33,895 nucleotides of DNA, taken from contig JAFPAQ010000037.1 in assembly GCA_017424235.1 (NCBI GenBank), positions 1 to 33,895 on the forward strand, written 5' to 3'. The notes beneath the pieces are model-generated. The model saw only the letters and a list, made by a program, of their open reading frames with translations. It did not search any database and had not been told where the DNA came from. The stretch comes from Lachnospiraceae bacterium (GTDB lineage: Bacteria; Bacillota; Clostridia; Lachnospirales; Lachnospiraceae). Below are positions 6,566-15,035 of this stretch, in pieces (the stretch's first letter is position 1; each line of letters begins with the position of its first letter). A program made the position numbers and the translations under genes.

Positions 6566-8248
6566 TTATTTAAATCTTTTTCTGTTATGTTTTGATGAAA
6601 ATGAGAAATTGGAAGGTGTATAACGTTTTTTATACGCCTTTCTTTTTTGTCTGTTGATTTTTTTCTGTAATCGTGCATTTCTTTTTGCATTTCTAAGTGT
6701 CTGTCTGTGTTCACGCCTTTGTTCACGTTTTCTTTTAATTCCTCTTCCGCGGGGCGAAAAGTGATAGCTTTTTAAAAATGAAAAGATAAGCATAAGTATT
6801 ATCAATAAAACAGCAACAATTATAACAACAGTAATTACCTTTGTTACATTAATAAAAATAGTAGGTGATGTTTTATCCTCCGGGTTTGTATTATCCGACT
6901 GGTTTGCACCTGGTTCTCCAGGGGCAAAATCAAAATTATCAGTATTTCCTTTGTTAAGTACAATATTACAGTTGCCTACAGGAACATCAGAATAGGTGTA
7001 TTCAATTGTTGCAATTATATCTGAGGAGTCATCACTTAAATTATTATATGAAAGAGTTGAAGCTGTGTCCTCAAAGTCAGCTGTATTAGGAAGTACGATA
7101 TATTTTTCTTTTTCCATTGATACCAAAGTATCAGAGCTTCCAAATAAGTCATTATTAGTGTTAAATATATCAGTATCATTTACATGATATTTTGTCTCAT
7201 TGTCATTTATTGATATTCTGTGGAAATTCTCAAAACCATAATTGAACAGAGTTACTGTATCCTCAAACTGATAAGGAGATTCTTCATTAAATACTACGCA
7301 GACAAGCTTCATACCATCCTTTTCGGCACCGGAAACCAGAGTTTGTCTTGATTGGGAAACAAATCCTGTTTTACTTCCTAAAAGATACTGATATGCGTAG
7401 GGGGAGCCTTTAAATAACTGATTTTTTGATGAAAGGTATACGTCATAAGAGCCAGAGTTATCAATTTCCTCCTCAGAATCATTTTTTGTAGTTTTATTAT
7501 CAGTTGTCTGCTCGTATTTAAAATGAAAGCGTGGAGTAGATGACATTTTGCATAAAAGCTCGTTTCCAAAAAATTCACAACCAATAAGTGCAAGGTCATA
7601 GGCACAGGTATAATGATCTTCATCAAAAAGTCCATTAGCATTTTTAAAATTTGAGTTTACACATCCAAGCTCTTTAGCCTTTTTGTTCATAAGCTCTGCA
7701 AAAGCAGCAGTGCTTTTTTCCATACCCAGAGACTGGGCGACATGTTCGCCCACAGCACTTGCCACTTCATTTGCTGACTTTACCAAAACGCAGTAAAGCG
7801 CAAGCTCGAGGTTTAATCTGTCATCAGGATGAAAGACTCCGTTGGGATCCCAGCCAACTCTTGCACCGTCTACAGGCACATCATATATGGAATCATGAGA
7901 AAATGTAATGGTGTCATCAAGATTACAGTTTTGCATTGCAAGCAGGCAGGTTAATATTTTAGTAGTGCTTGCGGGATACATTTTTTTGTTTATATCCTTG
8001 GCATACAAAATTGTATGTGTGTTCATTTCCATAAGAATTGCACATTCAGCACCTATCTGAGGTCCCTTTGGCCAATTTGGAATTTCATCAGTCTGTATAG
8101 GCAGGCTTTTTCTTTCCTCCCACTTAGCCATATAATCATTTTCTGCATAAACCATTGACATATCCGGTGTCACTATATTTGAAAAAGCTGTAGTAAGACA
8201 AAGAATAGTACAAAGTATCAGGTGATTTATTTTTTTTCTTATAGACAT
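6566..8248 (-). CDS. D-alanyl-D-alanine carboxypeptidase (penicillin-binding protein, S11 family)
   Basis: Trims the terminal D-Ala from peptidoglycan stem peptides outside the membrane. In the numbering from the upstream TTG (two residues longer) the three active-site motifs are S96-T-T-K99, S160-A-N162 and K295-T-G297, all intact. A signal peptide occupies about 1-37. The catalytic domain is followed by a C-terminal region and a membrane segment near 475-500. The last 60 residues are an extremely Lys/Arg-rich cytoplasmic tail, unusual because typical DacA/DacF proteins end in an amphipathic anchor. I place the start at ATG 8248: AAGGAG is 6 nt upstream, whereas the TTG at 8254 would touch it. 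The stop codons of this and the exonuclease gene are one base apart. Confidence 0.9.
   Translation of the reverse strand: MSIRKKINHLILCTILCLTTAFSNIVTPDMSMVYAENDYMAKWEERKSLPIQTDEIPNWPKGPQIGAECAILMEMNTHTILYAKDINKKMYPASTTKILTCLLAMQNCNLDDTITFSHDSIYDVPVDGARVGWDPNGVFHPDDRLNLELALYCVLVKSANEVASAVGEHVAQSLGMEKSTAAFAELMNKKAKELGCVNSNFKNANGLFDEDHYTCAYDLALIGCEFFGNELLCKMSSTPRFHFKYEQTTDNKTTKNDSEEEIDNSGSYDVYLSSKNQLFKGSPYAYQYLLGSKTGFVSQSRQTLVSGAEKDGMKLVCVVFNEESPYQFEDTVTLFNYGFENFHRISINDNETKYHVNDTDIFNTNNDLFGSSDTLVSMEKEKYIVLPNTADFEDTASTLSYNNLSDDSSDIIATIEYTYSDVPVGNCNIVLNKGNTDNFDFAPGEPGANQSDNTNPEDKTSPTIFINVTKVITVVIIVAVLLIILMLIFSFLKSYHFSPRGRGIKRKREQRREHRQTLRNAKRNARLQKKINRQKRKAYKKRYTPSNFSFSSKHNRKRFK
6613..6648 (+). 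terminator. Terminator of the exonuclease gene, inside the carboxypeptidase coding region
   Basis: AAGGTGTATA pairs with TATACGCCTT (10 bp with one G-T) and is followed by TCTTTTTT. It begins 48 nt after the exonuclease stop and lies within the 3' end of the opposite gene. Confidence 0.75.
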
Positions 8249-8296
8249 TGGCAACTCCTTAAATTAAAATTCAGTACACTCATAAAACGTAAATAT

Positions 8297-8324
8297 ATAA
8301 TACACTATTTTGCTTATATGTAAA
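8297..8324 (-). promoter_or_regulatory. Probable promoter of the carboxypeptidase gene
   Basis: The minus strand shows TTTACA, a 16-bp spacer and TATTAT, about 50 nt upstream of the ATG at 8248. Confidence 0.45.
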
Positions 8325-8499
8325 AGGGTTTCAGGTTAATGATTATTTATGAACATTTTTTACGAAAACATTGCTAATAATCTATGAAAGTTTTATTTGT
8401 TTTGAAGTGACAAAACTGTTTAATGGGTGTAAGATTAGGAAGGACATTTAGTGCCCGTTATAAATAATAATAAAGCCATTATAATGGTGAAGGAGCATT

Positions 8500-9141
8500 A
8501 TGAGATTAAGAAATGTTACTGGTTCCAGAGAGGTAATAGCAGACAGCAGGTTTGTGGTTCATGAGCCTATGGAACATAAAGGAAAATGGAAAGAAGTTTT
8601 TGGAAATGACAGACCTGTTCATATTGAGATAGGAATGGGAAAGGGAAGATTTATGATGGATCTTGCAGCGACAAATCCGGAAATAAATTATATTGGAATT
8701 GAGAAATATTCTACAGTTCTTCTTAGGGCGATTCAAAAAATGGAAGAGACAGAGCTGCCAAATCTTAAATTTATCAGAATGGATGCAGAGGATATCTGTG
8801 AAGTTTTTGACAAAGAAGAGGTTTCAAAGATCTACCTCAATTTCTCTGATCCATGGCCAAAGGACAGACATGCCAAAAGACGTCTTCCTTCAAGACAGTT
8901 TCTTGCCAGATACAATGAGATATTAAAGGCAGATGGAAGAATTGAATTTAAGACAGACAATAAAGACCTTTTTGAATTTGCGCTTGAAGAGGTTGAACCG
9001 GCGGGATGGAAGATAGAGGCATTTACACGTGACCTTCATCATGATGAAAAGATGTTTGCAGGGAATATAATGACAGAATATGAAGAGAAATTTTCATCAA
9101 TGGGAAATCCGATTTACAAATATATTATATATAGAGATTGA
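8500..9141 (+). CDS. trmB: tRNA (guanine-N7)-methyltransferase
   Basis: Methylates G46 in the tRNA variable loop using S-adenosylmethionine. 213 residues, the usual length. The SAM-binding motif is EIGMGKGRF (43-51), with acidic E68 in GIEKY and D95 in MDAED. The family signature SDPWPKDRHAKRRL (116-129) and the late TDN (152-154) are intact. Start ATG has AAGGAG 5 nt upstream. A 12-bp perfect palindrome (CCATTATAATGG, 8476-8487) sits just before the ribosome binding site. The antiporter operon begins 29 nt downstream on the same strand with no terminator between, so trmB may be its first gene. Confidence 0.95.
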   Translation: MRLRNVTGSREVIADSRFVVHEPMEHKGKWKEVFGNDRPVHIEIGMGKGRFMMDLAATNPEINYIGIEKYSTVLLRAIQKMEETELPNLKFIRMDAEDICEVFDKEEVSKIYLNFSDPWPKDRHAKRRLPSRQFLARYNEILKADGRIEFKTDNKDLFEFALEEVEPAGWKIEAFTRDLHHDEKMFAGNIMTEYEEKFSSMGNPIYKYIIYRD

Positions 9142-9170
9142 TTAACTATTTGATAAAGGAGAGGTAAAGG

Positions 9171-9629
9171 ATGTATCTGTTATTTTTTATTCTTTGGATA
9201 ATATTTAATGGACGAATAACATTAGAGATTATCAGCTTCGGAATTGTGATTTCAGCAGTTATGTATGCATTTATATGCAGGTTTATGGGCTTTAGTCCCA
9301 GTACGGAGTTTAATTATCTCAAAAAATCAGGCTATATAATACAGTATATCTATATTCTTGTAAAAGAGATAGTATCAGCTAATATTGTTACGATGAAGCT
9401 TATACTTACTTCAAATTATGCTGTAGAGCCGGTTCTTATACAGTTTAAGACAGATTTTAAGAACAGTAATTCAAAATTCTTACTTGCAAATTCAATAACA
9501 CTTACACCAGGTACTATTACAGTAGCACTTGATGGAGATACATTTACTGTTCATTGTCTTGACAAAACTCTTGCAGAGGGAATTGACAGTTCCAGATTTA
9601 TAGAATTATTGAAAAAAATAGAGGAATAA
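9171..9629 (+). CDS. mrpE: Mrp-type antiporter subunit E (MbhA-like)
   Basis: 152 residues. Two or three N-terminal membrane segments (about 1-38 and 50-75) are followed by a soluble domain with SNSKFLLANSITLTPGTI (about 98-115), the MNHE family signature, and ending LDKTLAEGID. It is a small membrane subunit of the multisubunit cation/proton antiporter. Start ATG with GGAGAGG upstream. First gene of a ten-gene run that ends at 18768. Confidence 0.9.
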   Translation: MYLLFFILWIIFNGRITLEIISFGIVISAVMYAFICRFMGFSPSTEFNYLKKSGYIIQYIYILVKEIVSANIVTMKLILTSNYAVEPVLIQFKTDFKNSNSKFLLANSITLTPGTITVALDGDTFTVHCLDKTLAEGIDSSRFIELLKKIEE

Positions 9630-9643
9630 ATGGAGGTAGTTTT

Positions 9644-9985
9644 ATGTATTCAGGAGATGCTGCTTTATTTGCTGCATATAAGATAGTTCTTACCACAATT
9701 CCTATAATACTTGCGCTCATGGTGGTAATGTGCCTGATTCGTGCAGTAAAAGGTCCCAAAATAGCAGACCGTATTGTAGCTGTTAATATGATGGGTACTC
9801 TTATTATGGTAATAATAGGTATCCTCGCGATTCTTATGAATGAAGGTTATTTAGTTGATATCTGCATTATTTATGCGATGATTTCTTTCCTTGCGGTAAC
9901 TCTTCTTACCAAAGTATATATGGGAGTTTATGCTGAAAAGAAAAAGAATAGAGAAGCTAAAAAGACAAAGGAGGTATCAAAATGA
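9644..9985 (+). CDS. mrpF: Mrp-type antiporter subunit F (MbhB-like)
   Basis: 113 residues with three membrane helices. The motif GPKIADRIVAVNMMGT (about 37-52) is the MnhF signature, with the conserved aspartate D42. A charged C-terminal tail follows. ATG with GGAGG 5-6 nt upstream. Its stop overlaps the next start by four bases (ATGA), implying coupled translation. Confidence 0.92.
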   Translation: MYSGDAALFAAYKIVLTTIPIILALMVVMCLIRAVKGPKIADRIVAVNMMGTLIMVIIGILAILMNEGYLVDICIIYAMISFLAVTLLTKVYMGVYAEKKKNREAKKTKEVSK

Positions 9986-10320
9986 TAGCTTTGGAATGGA
10001 TAAAGTTTTTACTTGGCACTGCATTTTTAGTAGGTGCAGTCATAGTTTTTGCTATTGAGATTCTGGGTGTTTTCAAATTTAATTATGTTCTTAACAGAAT
10101 GCATTCTGCTGCCATGGGAGATACACTTGGAATAGGTCTTGCAATGCTTGGACTTATCATAATGTCAGGAGTCAATTTTACTTCATTAAAAATGTTTCTT
10201 GTCATTGTATTTTTATGGTTTGCTTCTCCTGTTGCATCTCATATGCTTGCAAGATTTGAGGTTGCGACCAACGAAGATCTTGAAAAAGACTGTGATGTTG
10301 AGATAGAAGAAAAGAGATAA
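9982..10320 (+). CDS. mrpG: Mrp-type antiporter subunit G (MbhC-like)
   Basis: 112 residues, three predicted helices. The block NRMHSAAMGDTLGIGLAMLG (about 38-57) is characteristic of PhaG/MnhG. AAGGAGG precedes the ATG. Member of the antiporter membrane arm, overlapping mrpF by four bases. Confidence 0.92.
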   Translation: MIALEWIKFLLGTAFLVGAVIVFAIEILGVFKFNYVLNRMHSAAMGDTLGIGLAMLGLIIMSGVNFTSLKMFLVIVFLWFASPVASHMLARFEVATNEDLEKDCDVEIEEKR

Positions 10321-10351
10321 TATTAATGTAATGGAAGGATAGAGATGTGAT

Positions 10352-10594
10352 ATGGATATTTTTGAAGGTGTATTATACATATTTTTAATTTCGTGTGCAA
10401 TTGCTGTAAGTTTTTCAAAAAATTTATTGAATTCAATAATAATTTTTATGTCATACAGTTTAATAATGTCTATTATATGGATTTTAATTGAGTCCCCTGA
10501 CCTTGCGATTACAGAGGCAGCAGTTGGTGCCGGTATTACAAGTATTTTGTTCTTTGTAACACTTAAGAAGATTCATGCAATTGAGGAAAAATAA
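10352..10594 (+). CDS. DUF4040 / MbhD-like subunit (separate piece of MrpA C-terminus)
   Basis: 80 residues, three membrane helices, with SPDLAITEAAVGAGI (about 48-62), the DUF4040 signature. In canonical Mrp systems this domain is part of the long MrpA C-terminal region. In archaeal Mbh hydrogenases it is the separate gene mbhD. Here it is free-standing and in the Mbh position, after subunit G. The ribosome binding site is not optimal (GGAAGG lies about 14 nt upstream), so the start is less certain. Confidence 0.85.
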   Translation: MDIFEGVLYIFLISCAIAVSFSKNLLNSIIIFMSYSLIMSIIWILIESPDLAITEAAVGAGITSILFFVTLKKIHAIEEK

Positions 10595-10635
10595 TATAGA
10601 TACGATAATACTGATTATCGGAAAGGATGATATAT

Positions 10636-11598
10636 ATGAGTCGTTTATTATCACAGGAGGAATATCGTAAAACGAAGTCCTTCAAAATAAAGCGCTGGTA
10701 TAATGGTGACAGAGATCCTTATGTGGGAAGAGTTGAAATGAAGGCTCAAAAGCCGTTTAAGGAGAATGTTGATGTTCAGAAAAAAAGAACTCATGATGAG
10801 GCTTTGCTTCGTCAGCATATTTATGATGTGGAGCACAACAGGGCACTAAGGGGATTTGAAAAATTTTATAATATTTCATCAGTAATATTTGTAATTGTTC
10901 TTATTGCACTTTTACTTAATATGGTATCTTATCTGCCTCCTGTTGGAAATGCACTTAATCCGGATAATAATGAGGTTGCTGCAAAGTACATTGAAGATGG
11001 TCTAGATGACACAGGAGCAGTAAATATTGTTACAGGTATGATTCTTGATTATCGTGCATTTGATACCCTGGGCGAATCAAACGTGCTTTTTATTGCAACA
11101 TGTACAGTTCTTATTCTTCTTAGGGTTGACAAGCATTCAGAAAAGAAAGAGGAAGACGAAAACGACAGACTTTATGAGCCTAAGAATGATATTATACTTC
11201 AAAAGGTGGCATTCTTTTTGGTTCCGCTTATCATGATTTTTGGAATTTATATCATTTTAAATGGTCATATATCTCCGGGTGGTGGTTTCTCAGGTGGAGC
11301 TATTATTGGAGCAGGACTTATTTTGTACGTAAATGCATTTGGATTTGCAAAGACAGAGAAGTTTTTTACCCAGAAAACTTATAAATGGATATGCTTCGTT
11401 GCATTGTTGTTTTATTGTCTTGCAAAGACTTATTCATTCTATTGTGGAGCACATCATCTTGAAACCGGTATTCCTCTTGGTACACCGGGAGCAATATTAA
11501 GTTCAGGTCTGATACTTCCGCTTAATATATGTGTAGGTCTTGTAGTTGCATGTACTATGTATGCATTCTATGCAATGTTCAGAAAGGGAGGCTTTTAA
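10636..11598 (+). CDS. mrpB: MbhE-MrpB fusion subunit of Mrp-type antiporter
   Basis: 320 residues with three parts. Residues 1-75 are a hydrophilic, Lys/Arg-rich extension I do not recognise. Residues about 80-165 contain LPPVGN, TGAVNIVTGMILDYRAFDTLGE, the MbhE block normally at the end of MrpA. Residues 185-320 are the MnhB domain with GHISPGGGFSGGAIIGAG (210-227). So a domain usually ascribed to MrpA is fused to MrpB. The ATG at 10636 is preferred because AAAGG lies 9 nt upstream; the ATG at 10627 would abut it. The stop overlaps the mrpC start (TAATG). Confidence 0.88.
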   Translation: MSRLLSQEEYRKTKSFKIKRWYNGDRDPYVGRVEMKAQKPFKENVDVQKKRTHDEALLRQHIYDVEHNRALRGFEKFYNISSVIFVIVLIALLLNMVSYLPPVGNALNPDNNEVAAKYIEDGLDDTGAVNIVTGMILDYRAFDTLGESNVLFIATCTVLILLRVDKHSEKKEEDENDRLYEPKNDIILQKVAFFLVPLIMIFGIYIILNGHISPGGGFSGGAIIGAGLILYVNAFGFAKTEKFFTQKTYKWICFVALLFYCLAKTYSFYCGAHHLETGIPLGTPGAILSSGLILPLNICVGLVVACTMYAFYAMFRKGGF

Positions 11599-11972
11599 TG
11601 GGCTCAAATTTACTTGTGAATAATGCAGAAGCAGTTGCAATGATACTTTTCGGTATTGGATTTTCAAATCTGCTTTTACAGAAAAATCTTATAAAGAAAA
11701 TTATTGGTCTGAATATAATGGATACAGCTACCTATCTTTTTCTTGCGGAAAAAGGATATATTGTTGGAAGGGTAGCACCTATTGTTGTAAATAATGTAAG
11801 AAGTGTGGACGCATATATAAACCCCGTTCCAAGTGGACTTGTGCTCACAGGTATCGTTGTATCAGTGTCTACTACAGCACTTATGCTTTCTCTTACAATC
11901 AGGCTTTATAGAAGATACCATACTCTTGATTTAGATGAAATTTCGACAATGCTTAAGAAGGAGGACATATAA
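11598..11972 (+). CDS. mrpC: Mrp-type antiporter subunit C (NuoK-like)
   Basis: 124 residues, three helices. Similar to NuoK/MnhC: an N-terminal GIGFSNLLLQKNLIKKIIG segment, then NPVPSGLVLTGIVVSVSTTA (74-93 approximately), the family hallmark. ATG at 11598 with GGGAGG about 6 nt upstream; an upstream open extension overlapping mrpB has no ribosome binding site. Coupled to mrpB by a one-base overlap. Confidence 0.92.
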   Translation: MGSNLLVNNAEAVAMILFGIGFSNLLLQKNLIKKIIGLNIMDTATYLFLAEKGYIVGRVAPIVVNNVRSVDAYINPVPSGLVLTGIVVSVSTTALMLSLTIRLYRRYHTLDLDEISTMLKKEDI

Positions 11973-11973
11973 A

Positions 11974-13488
11974 ATGGAATTTGTAAGAAATTTCCCATTT
12001 TTCAGTATTCTGTTATCCTTAGGTTCGGGTGTTCTTACTTCAATAATGAATAAAACAGTTGCACGTATATGGAATAAATTTGTAATGCTTGCGTGCATGA
12101 TAATGTCAGGAATACTTTTTGTCTATCTTATTGGTACAGGTGAAAGCTTTACCTTTATGATGGGACATTTCCCGGCACCCTGGGGAAATGAAATAAGAGC
12201 CGGAATGCTTGAAGCAGGCATGGCATTTTTCTTTTGTATTGTAATGTTTTTATCTATTATAGGTGGTCAGAAGCATATAGATGAGGAGATAGAGGAAACC
12301 AAGATAAACATTTATTACATAATGATAAATCTGCTTTTAAGCTCGCTTTTGGCACTTATTTATACAAATGACTTATTCAATGCGTATGTATTTATTGAAA
12401 TAAATACAATTGCTGCGTGTGGTCTTATCATGATAAGACAGAATGGACGAACCATTGAAGCTGCTACACGTTATATGATTATGAGTTCCTTAGGTTCAGG
12501 TCTTTTGCTTATGGGACTTAGTATTCTCTATGACATTACGGGTCATCTTCTTATGAGTAATATCAAGGAGAGTATAGCGGTTATTTATCCACAGGGTACA
12601 TACAATGTTCCGCTTATATCAGCAATAGGTATGATATGTGTAGGTCTTGCAATCAAGAGTGCACTTTATCCTTTCCATACATGGCTTCCGGATGCTTACG
12701 GATATTCGACTGTATCCAGTGCTGCTATTCTTTCAAGTCTTGTTTCAAAGGGATACATATTTATACTTATAAAAATTTTCTACAGAGTTGTAGGCAATAA
12801 TGTGATAGTTGATTCAAAAATTATAAATATATTCTTTATCTTTGGTCTTATCGGTATGATAATGGGCTCAATAAATGCTATTCAGGAGCATGATATCAGA
12901 AGAATGATAGCATTTTCATCAGTAGCGCAGATTGGATATATTTACATGGGACTTGGACTTGGCACAACTGTAGGTATGGTAGCGAGCATATTCCATATTC
13001 TTTCACATGCTTCAAGTAAATCCCTCTTATTTATGGCAGCATCAGGACTTACAGATGAGTCTGGCGGAAGTAAGAAATTTAAAGATCTCACAGGAAGTGC
13101 TTATCGTAATCCGATAGCAGGAATTGCTTTTTCAGTAGGTGCCTGTTCAATGGTCGGAATACCTATGTTTTCAGGCTTTATCAGTAAGCTTTTGTTTGCA
13201 CAGGCGGCAGTACAGAATTCTTTAGGTAAAATGCTTCCTACTCTTATCTGTCTTGCTATAAGTACAGTACTTAACGCGATATACTTTATGAAGACAGTAA
13301 TACTTATTTATACTCCGGTTCATCCAAACAGTATTAAGCATGACAGTGCAAATATCAATAACTGGCTGACGGGTAAAGCTCTTTATAACACTGCTCTGGT
13401 GCTTATGGTGGCACTGAATATAATACTTGGATGCTTCTCAGAGCCTATTGTTAAGTGGATAGAGACGGGGCTTGGTATATTTGGTTAA
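11974..13488 (+). CDS. mrpD: Mrp-type antiporter subunit D, first copy (NuoM/N-like)
   Basis: 504 residues, about 14 membrane helices. The proton channel family residues are present: E142 in the FIEINTIAACG helix, K228 in GLAIKSALYPFHTWLPDA, and K259 in SSLVSKGY. This copy is the one in the canonical D position right after subunit C (one base between stop and start). ATG 11974 is chosen for AGGAGG upstream; an earlier in-frame ATG lies inside mrpC. Expected to carry protons in exchange with the cation-translocating part of the complex. Confidence 0.9.
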   Translation: MEFVRNFPFFSILLSLGSGVLTSIMNKTVARIWNKFVMLACMIMSGILFVYLIGTGESFTFMMGHFPAPWGNEIRAGMLEAGMAFFFCIVMFLSIIGGQKHIDEEIEETKINIYYIMINLLLSSLLALIYTNDLFNAYVFIEINTIAACGLIMIRQNGRTIEAATRYMIMSSLGSGLLLMGLSILYDITGHLLMSNIKESIAVIYPQGTYNVPLISAIGMICVGLAIKSALYPFHTWLPDAYGYSTVSSAAILSSLVSKGYIFILIKIFYRVVGNNVIVDSKIINIFFIFGLIGMIMGSINAIQEHDIRRMIAFSSVAQIGYIYMGLGLGTTVGMVASIFHILSHASSKSLLFMAASGLTDESGGSKKFKDLTGSAYRNPIAGIAFSVGACSMVGIPMFSGFISKLLFAQAAVQNSLGKMLPTLICLAISTVLNAIYFMKTVILIYTPVHPNSIKHDSANINNWLTGKALYNTALVLMVALNIILGCFSEPIVKWIETGLGIFG

Positions 13489-13512
13489 TGGCACAAAGGT
13501 GGAGGTCTTGAT

Positions 13513-15000
13513 ATGGACGTTTTGATTTTATTACCTATTCTTATGCCAATAATTGCAGGAATAGGCTATCTGCTCACATCTGAAAATACTTTTGGAGACA
13601 GATCCAGACTTATCTCAACTACAGGTGGGCTTATAATAATTAGTTCAGTATGTGCAGTATTTGCAATTATCGGATTTGCAGGTGACAGACTCGTTTTGTT
13701 TAATATAGTTGATGATGTACCTGTATATTTTGCAATAGATACTATTGGAAAGATTTTTGCAAGCATCATTACTCTTGTATTTGTTCTTGCAGGCTTCTTT
13801 TCATTTAAATATATGTCTCATGAAAAAAATGAAAAGAGATATTATGGCTGGTACATGGTAACCTATGGAATACTGATAGGACTTAGTTTTTCAGGAAATC
13901 TTGTAACCATGTATCTGTTTTATGAGCTGATGACACTTGCTTCAGCACCTTTGGCACTTCATTCATGTACCAGAGAATCAATTATGGCAGGTCTTAAGTA
14001 TATGTTCTATTCTTTCTGTGGCGCATATATGGCTCTGTTTGGAATATATTTCCTCTATAAATACAGTAAGACAATCAACTTTGTTGCAGGTGGTGCTTTA
14101 AATGTCAGCCTTATAAATCAAAGTGGAAATACACAGTTAATTCTCATAGTGGCATTTCTTATGATTTTGGGCTTTGGTGTGAAGGCTGGGTGTTTCCCAT
14201 TCCATGCCTGGCTTCCAACAGCTCATCCTGTGGCACCGGCACCGGCTTCAGCCTTTCTTTCAGGAATAATTGTTAAGGGCGGTGTGCTGGCAATAATCAG
14301 AGTAGTATATTACTGTATTGGTGCAGATTTTATTCGTGGAACATGGGTTCAGTATGTGTGGATCATATTAGCAGTTATTACTATAATAATGGGTTCAGCA
14401 CTTGCATTTAAGGAAAAGGTATTAAAGAAAAGATTTGCTTATTCGACAGTATCAAATCTTTCATATATTCTTTTAGGTCTTTCGATGATGACAACTAATG
14501 CATTCACAGGAAGTATACTTCATGTTATATTCCATGCGATAATTAAGTCAGGTCTGTTTATGTTTGCTGGTGCAATAATATTTACTACGGGAAAAACAAA
14601 AGTAAATGAGCTTACAGGGCTTGGAAAACGTATGCCTATATTATATTTGTGTTATACAACGATAGCACTTGGGCTTATTGGTATTCCACCTACAAGTGGT
14701 GTTGTAAGCAAATGGTATCTTGCAGTAGGAAGTTTAGACAGTGGTATAGAGGGGCTTTCATGGATAGGGCCGGTGGCACTTCTTATTTCTGCACTTCTTA
14801 CAGCAGGGTATCTGATGCCTATAAGTATAAAGGGATCACTGGCAAGTAATATAAATGAAGATGCCATAAAGAAATATAATGAACCTTCGCTTATGATGCT
14901 TATTCCAATTGCAATACTTGCAGTGATTACATTAATTCTCGGTATGTATCCGATGCCTATAATTAACTTGATATCAGATATCAGTGCCAGTTTAATGTAA
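13513..15000 (+). CDS. Mrp-type antiporter subunit D, second copy
   Basis: 495 residues. E138 in YLFYELMTLASAPL, K224 in GFGVKAGCFPFHAWLPTAHP, and K255 in GIIVKGGV mark it as a complete proton-translocating subunit of the NuoM/N/MrpD family. AHPVAPAPASAFLSG is strongly conserved with the third copy. GGAGGT precedes the ATG by 7 nt, and the gene follows the first D copy by 24 nt. A second MrpD-type gene is not part of a canonical Mrp operon. Confidence 0.9.
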   Translation: MDVLILLPILMPIIAGIGYLLTSENTFGDRSRLISTTGGLIIISSVCAVFAIIGFAGDRLVLFNIVDDVPVYFAIDTIGKIFASIITLVFVLAGFFSFKYMSHEKNEKRYYGWYMVTYGILIGLSFSGNLVTMYLFYELMTLASAPLALHSCTRESIMAGLKYMFYSFCGAYMALFGIYFLYKYSKTINFVAGGALNVSLINQSGNTQLILIVAFLMILGFGVKAGCFPFHAWLPTAHPVAPAPASAFLSGIIVKGGVLAIIRVVYYCIGADFIRGTWVQYVWIILAVITIIMGSALAFKEKVLKKRFAYSTVSNLSYILLGLSMMTTNAFTGSILHVIFHAIIKSGLFMFAGAIIFTTGKTKVNELTGLGKRMPILYLCYTTIALGLIGIPPTSGVVSKWYLAVGSLDSGIEGLSWIGPVALLISALLTAGYLMPISIKGSLASNINEDAIKKYNEPSLMMLIPIAILAVITLILGMYPMPIINLISDISASLM

Positions 15001-15035
15001 ACATTAGTGTAACTAGTTACACATCAGGATGAAAT

